Part shown: positions 45,345-54,249 of the stretch, piece after piece | How positions within the stretch are numbered: the first letter of the stretch is position 1 | Layout of the letters: each line of letters begins with the position of its first letter | Assembly: GCF_021343995.1 (NCBI RefSeq) | Contig: NZ_JAJTTE010000020.1 | Coordinates: 1-64,000, forward strand | Source: Pseudonocardia terrae | GTDB lineage: Bacteria; Actinomycetota; Actinomycetes; Mycobacteriales; Pseudonocardiaceae | Reading direction: 5' to 3' | DNA length: 64,000 nt | Position numbers and translations under genes: made by a program | The notes under the pieces: generated by a model | What the model was told of the DNA's origin: nothing | What the model saw: only the letters and a program-made list of their open reading frames with translations | Databases searched by the model: none

Positions 45345-45958
45345 ACGACGATGCCGTCGCCGGGCTGGCCCGCGAGGTCGACGGAGTCCGGCGCCTCGTC
45401 CAGCCACTGGCGGTCCGGGTAGAGGACCTCGCCCAGCTCGTTGCCCGTCTGTCCTCCACCGTCGCGTCGCGTGGGCAGTCCGTGCCACCGAGGTCGTGGG
45501 TGAGCGCGCCGGTCGACGAGGAGGAGGTCCATCGCCTGCTCGACGACGTCGGCGACTGGCTAGGTCGGGTGTACCTGCGGTACGCCGACGCGCGGCAGAC
45601 CTTCCCGGACTGCTGGTGCTGGCATCCCGAGGTCGTCGAGGAGCTGGCCTGGCTCATGCAGGCCTGGGACGCAGCCTACTGGGCGGACGGCGCCTCGGTG
45701 GTCCTGGCGGGCGACTGGCACGAGCGGCTGCGCCCGGGGGTGGTGCGCCGGATCCGGCAGTACGCGGGCACGTGCTCTCGGGACAACCACCGGACGCGAC
45801 CCGGCTGGCCTTCGATCGACGGGTCGGCGGCGAAGGTACCGAGCCTCGACGACCTCACGGCGATCAGCGAGTGGTGGGCACACCGCCGGAACGGAGTCGC
45901 CCCGGAGCCCGAGCCGACGGCGGCGGCGATTCGTCAGGCCCTGGACGGCCAGGCGTGA
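45341..45958 (+). CDS. DUF4913-type element protein
   Basis: A 205-residue cytosolic protein with the Trp-rich DUF4913 pattern (CWCWHPEVVEELAWLMQAWD, then AGDWHERLRPGVVRRI), common in actinobacterial plasmids and integrative elements between coupling-protein and relaxase genes. Function unknown. AAGGAGG and a GTGA overlap support the GTG start. Confidence 0.75.
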   Translation: MNDDAVAGLAREVDGVRRLVQPLAVRVEDLAQLVARLSSTVASRGQSVPPRSWVSAPVDEEEVHRLLDDVGDWLGRVYLRYADARQTFPDCWCWHPEVVEELAWLMQAWDAAYWADGASVVLAGDWHERLRPGVVRRIRQYAGTCSRDNHRTRPGWPSIDGSAAKVPSLDDLTAISEWWAHRRNGVAPEPEPTAAAIRQALDGQA

Positions 45959-46641
45959 CGGCTCGCGCGATCTGGCTGCCCGGCCTGGCCGTCGCCATCG
46001 GCGCCGCGGCCGCGACGGCCCACGGGCTCTACGAGGTCGCGATCGCCTCCCGAGTCCCGTCCGGGATCGCGTGGCTCTACCCGCTGATCACCGACGGCCT
46101 CGCGCTGGTCGCCTACGCCGCGACGGCGCGGCTCTCGGGTTCGGCGGCCCGGTACGCGTGGGCGGTCGTGGTGGTGGCGGCCGGGCTGTCCGGGTTGGCA
46201 CAGGCGGTGTACCTCGCCAGTGAACAGGGACTGGAGGCGTCACCGGCCGTTCGGTTCGGCATCGGCGCCTGGCCGGCCGTGGCGGCGGCGGTGGTGGCAC
46301 ACCTGCTGTACCTGTTCGCCGAGGACAGCGCTGTTCAACGGCCCGCTGAACAGTCGGGTGTGCAGCCCGAGCCTGTACAGGCGCCCGCTGTTCAGTCGCA
46401 GGTCGAGCTACCGCCCGCGGAGCCGGCGCGGCCGGTGGAGTCGCCACAGCGTGACCACGCCCGGGCCGAGGCCCGCGCGCACGAGGCCGAGCACGGCCGT
46501 CTCCCGACGGTCTCCGAGCTCCAGGAGCGTGCCCAGGTCTCCCGAGGCACCGCCGCCAAGGCCCTCAAAGCCCTCCGAGACCAGACCAAGTCCCTCCACC
46601 TCGTCCCACGTCCCCAGGACGACGACAGGACCTCCTCATGA
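45955..46641 (+). CDS. DUF2637 membrane protein with a C-terminal winged-helix-like domain
   Basis: A 228-residue protein. Four membrane helices make the DUF2637 domain (GIAWLYPLITDGLALVAYAA is typical). A linker of repeated AVQ/PAEQ follows, then a helix-turn-helix (LPTVSELQERAQVSRGTAAK) at about 185-215. DUF2637 proteins of Streptomyces elements are linked to plasmid spread. The combination suggests a membrane-tethered DNA-binding protein. GTGA overlap with the previous gene. Confidence 0.78.
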   Translation: MTARAIWLPGLAVAIGAAAATAHGLYEVAIASRVPSGIAWLYPLITDGLALVAYAATARLSGSAARYAWAVVVVAAGLSGLAQAVYLASEQGLEASPAVRFGIGAWPAVAAAVVAHLLYLFAEDSAVQRPAEQSGVQPEPVQAPAVQSQVELPPAEPARPVESPQRDHARAEARAHEAEHGRLPTVSELQERAQVSRGTAAKALKALRDQTKSLHLVPRPQDDDRTSS

Positions 46642-46738
46642 TCACCACCGAGCTTCAGAACCAGACAAAACCACCACGACGAAGAGCCGCACACCTAGGC
46701 ATCGTGATCAACGGGGCCGGTTCCCGGCGGTGGTCGCC
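46642..46738. other. gap before the relaxase gene, candidate oriT region
   Basis: This is the only non-overlapping gap in the transfer operon. It has an AT-richer patch (CTTCAGAACCAGACAAAACC) directly before the relaxase start, the common place for an origin of transfer. I see no strong inverted repeat, so this is positional inference only. Confidence 0.3.
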
Positions 46739-49700
46739 GTGCTGAGCATCGCCGTCGGCTACAGCCCGGAGTACCTGCTCCGCGAGGTCGCGACGGGCCG
46801 CGAGAACTACTACACGGGCGCGGTCACCGAGGGCGAGCCGCCCGGGCGCTGGTGGGGCCGCGGCGCCGAGCAACTCGGGCTGCGCGGGCTCGTCGACGCC
46901 CAGGACATGACCGGCCTCTACGAGCACTTCCTCGACCCGCGTGAGGAGGGTTTCCGCGACAGGTCGCGCTGGGACGAGGTGTTCACCCTCGGCCACACCG
47001 GCCGGAGGTACCAGTCCGAGGACACGCTGTACGCGGCGGCGCTGGCGCGGGAGCCGAAGGCGAGCCCTGAACGCCGCGCTGAACTCCGGGTGGAGGCGGG
47101 CAAGGCCGCGCGCCGGAACGTCGCGTTCCTGGACGTCACGTTCAGCGTTCAGAAGTCGGTCACGCTGCTGCATACAGCTTTCGAGGCTGAACAGGTCAAG
47201 GCCGCGGCGGCCGGTGACACGGAGTCCGCGGCGGCGTGGGAGCGCTATCGGCAGGCGGTGGAGGACGCGATCTGGGCGGGCAACAACGCCGGCCTGGAGT
47301 ACCTGTCGGCCAAGTCGGGCTACTCCCGCGTCGGGCACCACGGCGGTGCCGCCGGCCGCTACGTGGACGCGCACGACTGGGTCGTCGCCTCGTTCTTCCA
47401 GCACGACTCCCGCGACCACGACCCGCAGCTGCACATCCACAACGCGGTCCTGAATCGCGTCGAGTCCCCGGACGGCGCCTGGCGGACCCTCGACTCCCGC
47501 GGCATGCATCGGTGGCGCGCGGGCGCGGCGGCCGTCGCGGAGCGGACGACGGAGGAGCGGCTCACCCACGCCCTCGGCGTCTCGATCGCCACCCGGCCGG
47601 ACGGCAAGGCGCGCGAGATCAAGGGCATCGCCCCCGAGGCGATGGCGCTAATCTCCTCCCGCCGTCGCGACGTGACGGCCAAGGCCGCCGAGCTGATCGC
47701 CGACTACGAGCAGCGGTTCGGCCGCACCCCGAACGGGCTGGAGCGGGACCGCCTCGCCCGACAGGCCACGCTCATGACCCGGCGGCGCAAGTCCCACGAG
47801 GGCCAGACTCGCGCTCAGGTCCTCGACCGCGTCGACGCCCAGCTGCGTTCCGAGGTCGTCGACGGGCTCGCCGGAGTCGCGCGGTCCGCGCTCGAGGCGC
47901 GGGACTCCTCGGCTGCACCGCAGAGTTGGTCGCCTCGCGCGGTGATCGAGACTGCTCTGGCCGACGTCCAGACCCGCAAGGCCGGCTGGACGCGCTCCGA
48001 CCTGACCCGCGCGATCAACGCCGCGCTCCCGGACTACCTCGGCACCCCCGACGGGACCGACATCGCCACCGTGCTGGACGACCTCACCGACCAGGCCCTG
48101 ACCTACGCGGTTCCCCTGGACACCGATCGTCCCGCTGCCGACTCACTCCCGGCCGAGCTGCGGCTGGAGAACGGCGAGTCGGCCTACCAAGCACCAGGCG
48201 GCCGGCTCTACGCGACACCCGGCCAGCTCAAGACCGAGCGGATCCTCGTCGCCTCGACGACCGAGCGAGACGCCGCCGCGCTCGCTGCGCAGCAGGCCCA
48301 GCGGTTCCTCGAGGGGCTGCGGGAGTCGGGGATCGAGCTCGGCGTCGACCAGGCGGCCGCGGTGCGCGGCGTGCTGACGTCGGGGGCTCGCGTCGAGTCG
48401 TTGGTCGGGCCGGCGGGAACAGGGAAGTCGTTCGTCGTCGGCGCACTCGCCCGAGCCTGGGCCGATCCGGCGCTGCACGGTGATCCCGGGGAGCGGCGGG
48501 TGTTCGGACTGGCGACCTCCCAGGTCGCCACCGACGTCCTCGCCGGAGAAGGGCTCACCACGCGCAACGTCGCACGGTGGCTGGCCACCCAGGACCATCT
48601 CGCGGCGCCGGTCTCGGAGGACACCGTCCGGGACGAGGACCGGCCGTGGCGGCTGCGCGCCGGGGATCTGGTCGTGGTCGACGAGTCCGCGATGACCGAC
48701 ACCCCCGCGCTCGCGGCGATTCACCGCCACGTGGATGCCGCCGGGGCGAAGTTGCTGCTGGTCGGGGACCACAAGCAGCTTGCCGCGGTCGGCGCGGGCG
48801 GTGGGATGGACCTGATCGCCGCGTCCGGGGCCCGTTACGAGCTCGCCGACGCCCGACGCTTCACCCACGACTGGGAACGCACCGCCTCGCTGCGACTGCG
48901 CAGCGGCGACGAGGCAGTGCTGCGCGAGTACCACCGCCAAGGTCGGCTGCTGGACTCCGGCGCCGTCGAGCAGGCCGAGACCGCCGCGGCGCAGGCGTGG
49001 CTGGCCGACACCCTCGCCGGGAAGCGATCGCTGCTGGTCGTCGACACCAACGAGCGGGCCGCCGCCCTCTCCGCGTCCCTTCGAGCCGAGCTGGTCCGGC
49101 TCGGCCGAGTCCAGGAGCACGGGGTCCCGCTCGGGCGGCAGGGCACCTACGCCGGCGTCGGCGATCTCGTCGAGGCCCGCGCGAACGGCTGGCACCTCGC
49201 CGGGATGGAGGGCAACCGCCGCGGCCCGATCAACCGCGAGACCTACACGGTCACGGCGGTGCGCGAGGACGGCGGGCTCGAGGTCGCCGTCGGCGAGGAT
49301 CGAATGGTCCTGCCCGCGGCCTACGTCGCCGAGAACCTGGCCCTCGCCTACGCCTCAACGGTGCACTCGGCTCAGGGGCGCACGGTCGACACCAGCCACA
49401 TCGTCGTCACCCCACGCACCAGTCCCCAGGCGCTCTACGTCGGCATGTCCCGCGGCCGGGACAGCAACCTCGCCCACGTCGCCACCGAGAGCACCGTCGC
49501 TGATCCCGCCGACGGACGCGACGACCAGACCATCCGCCGCGACCCGGTCGCCGCGGTCGCGCTCGTCCTCGACCCTGACGACCGCGCCGGGGCGCACTCG
49601 GCCCTCGCCACCGCGACCCGATCCGCCGAGGAGGCCGAGAACGTCCGGACCCCGGCCGAGCTCCTCGCCGACGCCGCCCACCTCGCCGCCACCCAACGCA

Positions 49701-51001
49701 CCGCGACCTGGCTCGACGAACTCACTCTCGCCGGCGCCCTCAGCCTGCGCGACCGCTCCCGCATCGCGGCCGAGGACGGCGCCGCCTCGCTGACCCGCGT
49801 CCTGCGCAGCGCGGAGCTGGCGGGGCTCGACGCCCGCCAGGTCCTCCACGACGCCGTCGCCGACCGCTCCCTCGACGGCGCCCGCAACGCCACCAACGTC
49901 ATCTACAGCCGGATCACCGACAGGCACCGCTTCGACCCCATCGGCCAGACCTGGGCCGAGTGGACACCGCGCGTCGACGACAGCGAGTGGCAGACCTACC
50001 TCGACAAGCTCGCCCAGGCCGCCGACGACCGCGCCACACAGCTCGGCGAGACAGCCGCGACCGAACCCCCGTCCTGGGCTGTCGAGGCATTCGGCCAACC
50101 ACCCACGGAGATGACGGAACGCGAGACGTGGGTGGCCGCCGTCGGTGCCGTCGCCGCCTACCGCGAGCTGCGCGACCACCACGACGACACCGACGCCCTG
50201 GGCTCGGCACCGACGCCCGGCCAGGTCGAGGCCTTTGCCGCCTACCGGGCGGCCTGGCGCGCACTCGGCCGCCCCGAGATCGACCGCGAAGAGATCGAGA
50301 TGTCCGACGGTCAGCTGCGCGTGCGAGTCCGAGCCGCCGAGCGCGAGGAGAACTGGGCACCCCGCTACGTCGCAAACGAGCTCGCAGGCACCCACCAGTC
50401 CGCCGACGCCCACCGACGCACCGCCGCCCTGCGAGCCGCTGAGGCGGAAACAGCCGACGAACCAGCCGCTCTGCTTCGACAGAGCCGGGAAGCCGCGGCC
50501 CTCGCCGACGTCCTCGACCGCCGAGCCGAGGAACTCCAGCAGGTCGACGACGCCCGCGCCCGCTGGCTCGCCCACACCGCCGCAACCCGAGCCGCCGGCG
50601 AACGCGCGCAGGCGGAACTCGCCCTGCGGCACGCGGGGGAGGAGCCCGAGCCGGCGGTCACCGCCGAGGAGTGGCTGGCAGCGCACCGCGCCGACCAGGC
50701 CGTCGAGGACCGGCACCGCGAGATCACCGAGGAGTACGAACTCGACGCCGAGCCGCGCGAGCGGGTCCGCCCGGACACCGACATCCGCGAGCAGAACAGA
50801 TCAGACGACCACTCGGTCGACACGGTCCGAGTCCCCTCCGCCGACGAGACGGCAGTCGCCATCGAGCAGGCCCACCGCGCCCTGGCCGAGATCGAGGCCC
50901 GCGACGCCTACGACGCCCATCAACAAGAGGTCCTCCGAGCCCAACCGGTCGCCGACCTCGACCTCGACCTCACGAACGACGACGCCCTGGAGCGAGCATG
51001 A
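46739..51001 (+). CDS. MobF-family relaxase with helicase domain (TraA-like)
   Basis: A 1420-residue transfer-initiation enzyme that nicks at oriT and unwinds DNA. The TrwC-type relaxase domain has N-terminal tyrosines (VGYSPEYLL and GRENYYTG) and the metal histidines H227, H232 and H234 (HDPQLHIHNAVLN). The helicase domain has Walker A GPAGTGKS (557-564), LVVVDESAMTDT, LLVGDHKQLAAVG and a UvrD-like C-terminal AYASTVHSAQGRTVD, then YVGMSRGRD. The last 350 residues are a charged, Ala/Glu-rich coil. Start GTG 46739 gives the usual MLSIA family start. With the coupling protein it forms the relaxosome. Confidence 0.93.
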   Translation: MLSIAVGYSPEYLLREVATGRENYYTGAVTEGEPPGRWWGRGAEQLGLRGLVDAQDMTGLYEHFLDPREEGFRDRSRWDEVFTLGHTGRRYQSEDTLYAAALAREPKASPERRAELRVEAGKAARRNVAFLDVTFSVQKSVTLLHTAFEAEQVKAAAAGDTESAAAWERYRQAVEDAIWAGNNAGLEYLSAKSGYSRVGHHGGAAGRYVDAHDWVVASFFQHDSRDHDPQLHIHNAVLNRVESPDGAWRTLDSRGMHRWRAGAAAVAERTTEERLTHALGVSIATRPDGKAREIKGIAPEAMALISSRRRDVTAKAAELIADYEQRFGRTPNGLERDRLARQATLMTRRRKSHEGQTRAQVLDRVDAQLRSEVVDGLAGVARSALEARDSSAAPQSWSPRAVIETALADVQTRKAGWTRSDLTRAINAALPDYLGTPDGTDIATVLDDLTDQALTYAVPLDTDRPAADSLPAELRLENGESAYQAPGGRLYATPGQLKTERILVASTTERDAAALAAQQAQRFLEGLRESGIELGVDQAAAVRGVLTSGARVESLVGPAGTGKSFVVGALARAWADPALHGDPGERRVFGLATSQVATDVLAGEGLTTRNVARWLATQDHLAAPVSEDTVRDEDRPWRLRAGDLVVVDESAMTDTPALAAIHRHVDAAGAKLLLVGDHKQLAAVGAGGGMDLIAASGARYELADARRFTHDWERTASLRLRSGDEAVLREYHRQGRLLDSGAVEQAETAAAQAWLADTLAGKRSLLVVDTNERAAALSASLRAELVRLGRVQEHGVPLGRQGTYAGVGDLVEARANGWHLAGMEGNRRGPINRETYTVTAVREDGGLEVAVGEDRMVLPAAYVAENLALAYASTVHSAQGRTVDTSHIVVTPRTSPQALYVGMSRGRDSNLAHVATESTVADPADGRDDQTIRRDPVAAVALVLDPDDRAGAHSALATATRSAEEAENVRTPAELLADAAHLAATQRTATWLDELTLAGALSLRDRSRIAAEDGAASLTRVLRSAELAGLDARQVLHDAVADRSLDGARNATNVIYSRITDRHRFDPIGQTWAEWTPRVDDSEWQTYLDKLAQAADDRATQLGETAATEPPSWAVEAFGQPPTEMTERETWVAAVGAVAAYRELRDHHDDTDALGSAPTPGQVEAFAAYRAAWRALGRPEIDREEIEMSDGQLRVRVRAAEREENWAPRYVANELAGTHQSADAHRRTAALRAAEAETADEPAALLRQSREAAALADVLDRRAEELQQVDDARARWLAHTAATRAAGERAQAELALRHAGEEPEPAVTAEEWLAAHRADQAVEDRHREITEEYELDAEPRERVRPDTDIREQNRSDDHSVDTVRVPSADETAVAIEQAHRALAEIEARDAYDAHQQEVLRAQPVADLDLDLTNDDALERA

Positions 51002-51006
51002 GCAGG

Positions 51007-51423
51007 TCAGGACGCATCCCACGTCGGCGCCGCACCGCGACCGCGCCACGCCCAGCGAAGCGTCGCGCACACCGCCGCCAGGTAGCCCGGTCGCGCCACC
51101 AGCCACTCCGGCGGCGCGGCCCGCGCGGCCAACGTCTCCGCCGCCAGGTACTCGGCCTCGATCAGCTCCTCGCGCGCCAGCCGCGCAGACTTCGTGATCG
51201 GCGCATGAGCGAGCCGACGACGCCCACCCGGCCCGTCCACCGAGGCGCGGGCGAGCCAACGACACGTGATCGCGACCGCACCCGCCTCGTAGTCGGTGAC
51301 ACCTCGACCGCCCTGCGCCTCGGACCTCTGCTCGGCGGCGATCCAGAGCACGCCGAAGTCCCGCCGGGGCACGTGCAGGTTGCCCGGTGGGACGCGGTCG
51401 ACATCGCGCTCGGTGACGCGCAT
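51007..51423 (-). CDS. hypothetical element protein
   Basis: A 138-residue protein on the minus strand, convergent with the relaxase (5-bp gap). Its sequence (MRVTERDVDRVPPGNLHVPR, then DYEAGAVAITCRWLARA and EEWLVARPGY-like PEWLVARPGYLAAVCATLRW) looks like real protein, with strong Arg/Ala but no known domain. It diverges from the primase-polymerase gene. Confidence is moderate because the plus strand is also open here. Confidence 0.6.
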   Translation of the reverse strand: MRVTERDVDRVPPGNLHVPRRDFGVLWIAAEQRSEAQGGRGVTDYEAGAVAITCRWLARASVDGPGGRRRLAHAPITKSARLAREELIEAEYLAAETLAARAAPPEWLVARPGYLAAVCATLRWAWRGRGAAPTWDAS

Positions 51424-51481
51424 GCCTGCAGAATCGCACGCCGCCCCGACCAGGCGGATCGGCCGATGCGCGGGAGCCGTC

Positions 51482-51832
51482 ATGGCCTCCGATGAGCTGA
51501 TGCGCGCCGCGCTGTCCCACGCCGCTCGCGGCTGGCACGTGTTCCCTCTGCGCCCCAACGACAAGCGCCCCGCGATCCGAGACTGGGAGACGCGGGCGAC
51601 GACCGACCCGGCGAGGATCAGAAAGGCGTGGACGCGGGGGCCGTTCGGAATCGGCATCGCCTGCGGCCCATCCGGGCTCGTGGTGCTGGACCTTGACCGA
51701 CCCAAGCCCGACACGGTCCGCCCGGCCGAATGGGACCGGCCCGGCATCCGGGACGGCGCGGACGTCCTGGTCGCGCTCGCCGACGACCACGGTGTGGAGC
51801 CGCCGCTCGACACACTTGCCGTGCAGACCGGT
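51482..51832 (+). pseudogene. primase-polymerase, 5' part (gene split by a transposon)
   Basis: From ATG 51482 this gives the N-terminal half of a bifunctional DNA primase/polymerase (RAALSHAARGWHVFPLRPND, then FGIGIACGPSGLVVLDLDRP with the catalytic acidic DLD). It runs to LDTLAVQTG, where the continuing SGGEHLYF sequence is found only at 57113. Joining codon GGT (51830-51832) to TCC (57113) restores an in-frame 303-residue protein. The frame also runs on into the insertion and stops at 51991, overlapping the start of the inserted primase-polymerase gene. Confidence 0.85.
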
Positions 51833-51987
51833 AGCGTTATCCACGGGTGGTACGGAGGGTCTCAGCCACGGCAGGGACGAGGCTCAGGTGGTGGGCCCGA
51901 GTTCGTGGTTGCCGGGTTATCTGCGGGTCGTCAGCGACGAGGAGCGGTGGCGGGTCGGTCGCCGTCGCGGCGGCTGGGGGGCTCGCG

Positions 51988-52905
51988 GTGAGGACGAGGA
52001 GTTCGTTCCTGCGGGCGGCGTTGGCTGCAGCGTCGCGGGGTTGGTGCGTGTTCCCGGTGGCGCCGGGCGGGAAGACGCCGCTGGTCGACAGGTGGGAGCT
52101 GCGGGCGACGACGGATCGGGCGCAGATCCATCGCTGGTGGGGTGGTGGGGCACCGTTGAACATCGGCGTGGCCGCTGGGAGGTCCGGGCTGGTCGTCGTG
52201 GATCTCGACGGCGGTCACGGCGACACGGCGCCTGCCGAGTTCGCCGGGGCGGAAGACGGGGCGGAGGTCTTCGAGATCCTTGCGCGCCGGGCCGGGAGCG
52301 AGCCGCCGTGGGACACCTACTCGGTGGCGACGCCGAACGGGCGGCACCTCTACTTCCGCGCCCCAGAGGGCCTGGAGCTGAGGAACACGGTCGCTGCTTT
52401 GGGCTGGCGCGTGGACACGAGGGCGCATGGCGGCTATGTCGTCGCGGCGGGATCACGGCGCGCGGAGGGCTCTTATCGGCTGCTGCATCGCGGTCCGGTC
52501 GCCGAGCTGCCGGAATGGCTGGTCGAGGCTCTGCGGCCTGCGCCATTGCAGATCCCGTCTTCTCCCGCTGGCGGCGGGGAGGCGCTCGAACTGTCTCGTG
52601 GCCGCGCTGGGGCGTATGTCCGGGCGATTGTGGAGGGTGAGGCGGCGCTGGTCGCCGCTGCGCGCACCGGGACCCGGCATGACACGTTGCTGAAGGCGGC
52701 CAGGACGTTGGGGCGTCTGGTCGGGGGCGGCGAGCTGGAAGAGGAGACCGCGCGCGAGACGCTGCGCGATGCTGCCGCGGGCCACATCGGGGTGGACGGG
52801 TGCACCGCGGCGGAGGTGGCGCGCACGGTGGACGACGGACTGGCCTACGGACGGCGGATGCCGCGGCGCATCCGAGGCGGGGCCACCGGTGAGCGCTGGT
52901 GTTGA
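51988..52905 (+). CDS. intact bifunctional primase/polymerase carried in the transposon
   Basis: A 305-residue protein with RAALAAASRGWCVFPVAPGG, LNIGVAAGRSGLVVVDLDGG (catalytic DLD), NGRHLYFRAPEGLELRN and RVDTRAHGGYVVAAGS, ending in a helical region. It is the same family and length as the split gene around it but clearly diverged. Its GTG overlaps (GTGA) the TGA that ends the interrupted gene's reading frame, so ribosomes finishing the truncated host protein could restart here. It may replace the function lost by insertion. Confidence 0.88.
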   Translation: MRTRSSFLRAALAAASRGWCVFPVAPGGKTPLVDRWELRATTDRAQIHRWWGGGAPLNIGVAAGRSGLVVVDLDGGHGDTAPAEFAGAEDGAEVFEILARRAGSEPPWDTYSVATPNGRHLYFRAPEGLELRNTVAALGWRVDTRAHGGYVVAAGSRRAEGSYRLLHRGPVAELPEWLVEALRPAPLQIPSSPAGGGEALELSRGRAGAYVRAIVEGEAALVAAARTGTRHDTLLKAARTLGRLVGGGELEEETARETLRDAAAGHIGVDGCTAAEVARTVDDGLAYGRRMPRRIRGGATGERWC

Positions 52906-52980
52906 TGTTGGTCGGGTCGAGTGGCGCCGTTCGTGTCGTGTCCGCCAACCCGTCGGTCATCGACGTTGGCATGTCGGGTC

Positions 52981-54249
52981 GTGGCGAGCAGCATCGCGGT
53001 CCGGCCGGCGTCGGGGGAGCGGACATGGTCGGTGATCGACGAGCAGTACGCGACCGTGTCGCCGGTCGAGGTCTGGTTGGAGGCGCATCGGCACTTGTGG
53101 TCGCCGAACACGGTCCGCGGCTATGCGACGGCGCTGGCGCAGTGGTGGACATTCCTCGAGCAGCGGGGGCAGGTCGAGGGCTGGGGCGAGGTCGGAGTGC
53201 CCGCGGTGACGGCGTTCGTGTCCTGGCAGCGGACCGGGCGCGCGACGAGCGGACCGGTGTCGTCGGCCGGGCCCTCGGATCGGACGGTCGCGGCGAGGCT
53301 GGCGGCGGTGGTGTCGTTCTATCGGTGGCAGAAGGCGGTGTTCGACGTCGGAGTGGCCGATCGACTGCTGCGCGGGACGCTGCGTCGGGCGAGCGGGCGG
53401 GAGTTGTTGGCGCACTTGGACCGGCGCACCGGCTCGCGCAGCTCGTCGGGCCGGGGGTCGGGCTGGGGCGGCAGGTCGTCGTTGGTGCGGGTGCGTCCGG
53501 TCCGGTCGACCGATCGGCCGCCGTTGCTGTTGCCCGAGCAGGTTCAGGCGGTGCTGGACGGCTGCGCGGTCCTCGACCGCCAGACCGGGTTCTGGCGGGG
53601 GAGCCTGCGGGACCGGCTGCTGTTCGCGGTCCTGGCCGAGACCGGGATGCGGCTGGGCGAGGTGCTGGGGCTGCGGATCAGCGACTTCGTCATGGGCCGC
53701 GGCGGGACACCGTTCGTCGAGGTCGTTCCGCGGGCGGACAACCCGAACGGGGCGCGGGTGAAGATGATGCGCCCACGACGGGTCTATGTCGGGACGGATC
53801 TAGAGAGGCTGTTCGTCGACTACCTCGCCGAGCTGGCTTGTCGGGCCGACGAGCTCGGCGTCGTGCTCTGTCCCGACGGGCCGCTGCTGGTCAACCTGAC
53901 CCGCGAGCCGCTGCTGGGGATGCTGCGGGAGGGCACGGTCCGCGACAAGGTCACTGCGCTGCGACGGCGCGGGATCGGGCCGCCCGGCTGGACCCCGCAC
54001 TGGCTGCGCCACACCCACGCCACCGCGCTGCTGCTGGCGGGCACCCCGGACTGGGTGGTGTCGCGGCGCCTGGGGCACGCACACGTGCAGACCACCCTGG
54101 ATCTCTACGGCTGGGTCTGCGAGGACGTCGCGCTGCGCGCCGCGGCGAACTGGACCCGCTACGTCACCGGCTGGTCGCTCGACCCAGCAGGCGTCGCCGC
54201 AGGTGTCGGCGCGGATGCCGCTGCGAGCGGCGGGCAGGAGCAGCGGTGA
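52981..54249 (+). CDS. tyrosine recombinase, TnpA of Tn554 type
   Basis: About 422 residues. N-terminal core-binding domain (WSPNTVRGYATALAQWWTFL), catalytic domain with Arg in TGMRLGEVLGL, HWLRHTHATALLLAG and RRLGHAHVQTTLDLYGW. Start choice is uncertain: GTG 52921, 52981 and 53032 are all in frame and none has a good ribosome binding site. It overlaps the second recombinase gene by GTGA. Confidence 0.88.
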   Translation: MASSIAVRPASGERTWSVIDEQYATVSPVEVWLEAHRHLWSPNTVRGYATALAQWWTFLEQRGQVEGWGEVGVPAVTAFVSWQRTGRATSGPVSSAGPSDRTVAARLAAVVSFYRWQKAVFDVGVADRLLRGTLRRASGRELLAHLDRRTGSRSSSGRGSGWGGRSSLVRVRPVRSTDRPPLLLPEQVQAVLDGCAVLDRQTGFWRGSLRDRLLFAVLAETGMRLGEVLGLRISDFVMGRGGTPFVEVVPRADNPNGARVKMMRPRRVYVGTDLERLFVDYLAELACRADELGVVLCPDGPLLVNLTREPLLGMLREGTVRDKVTALRRRGIGPPGWTPHWLRHTHATALLLAGTPDWVVSRRLGHAHVQTTLDLYGWVCEDVALRAAANWTRYVTGWSLDPAGVAAGVGADAAASGGQEQR

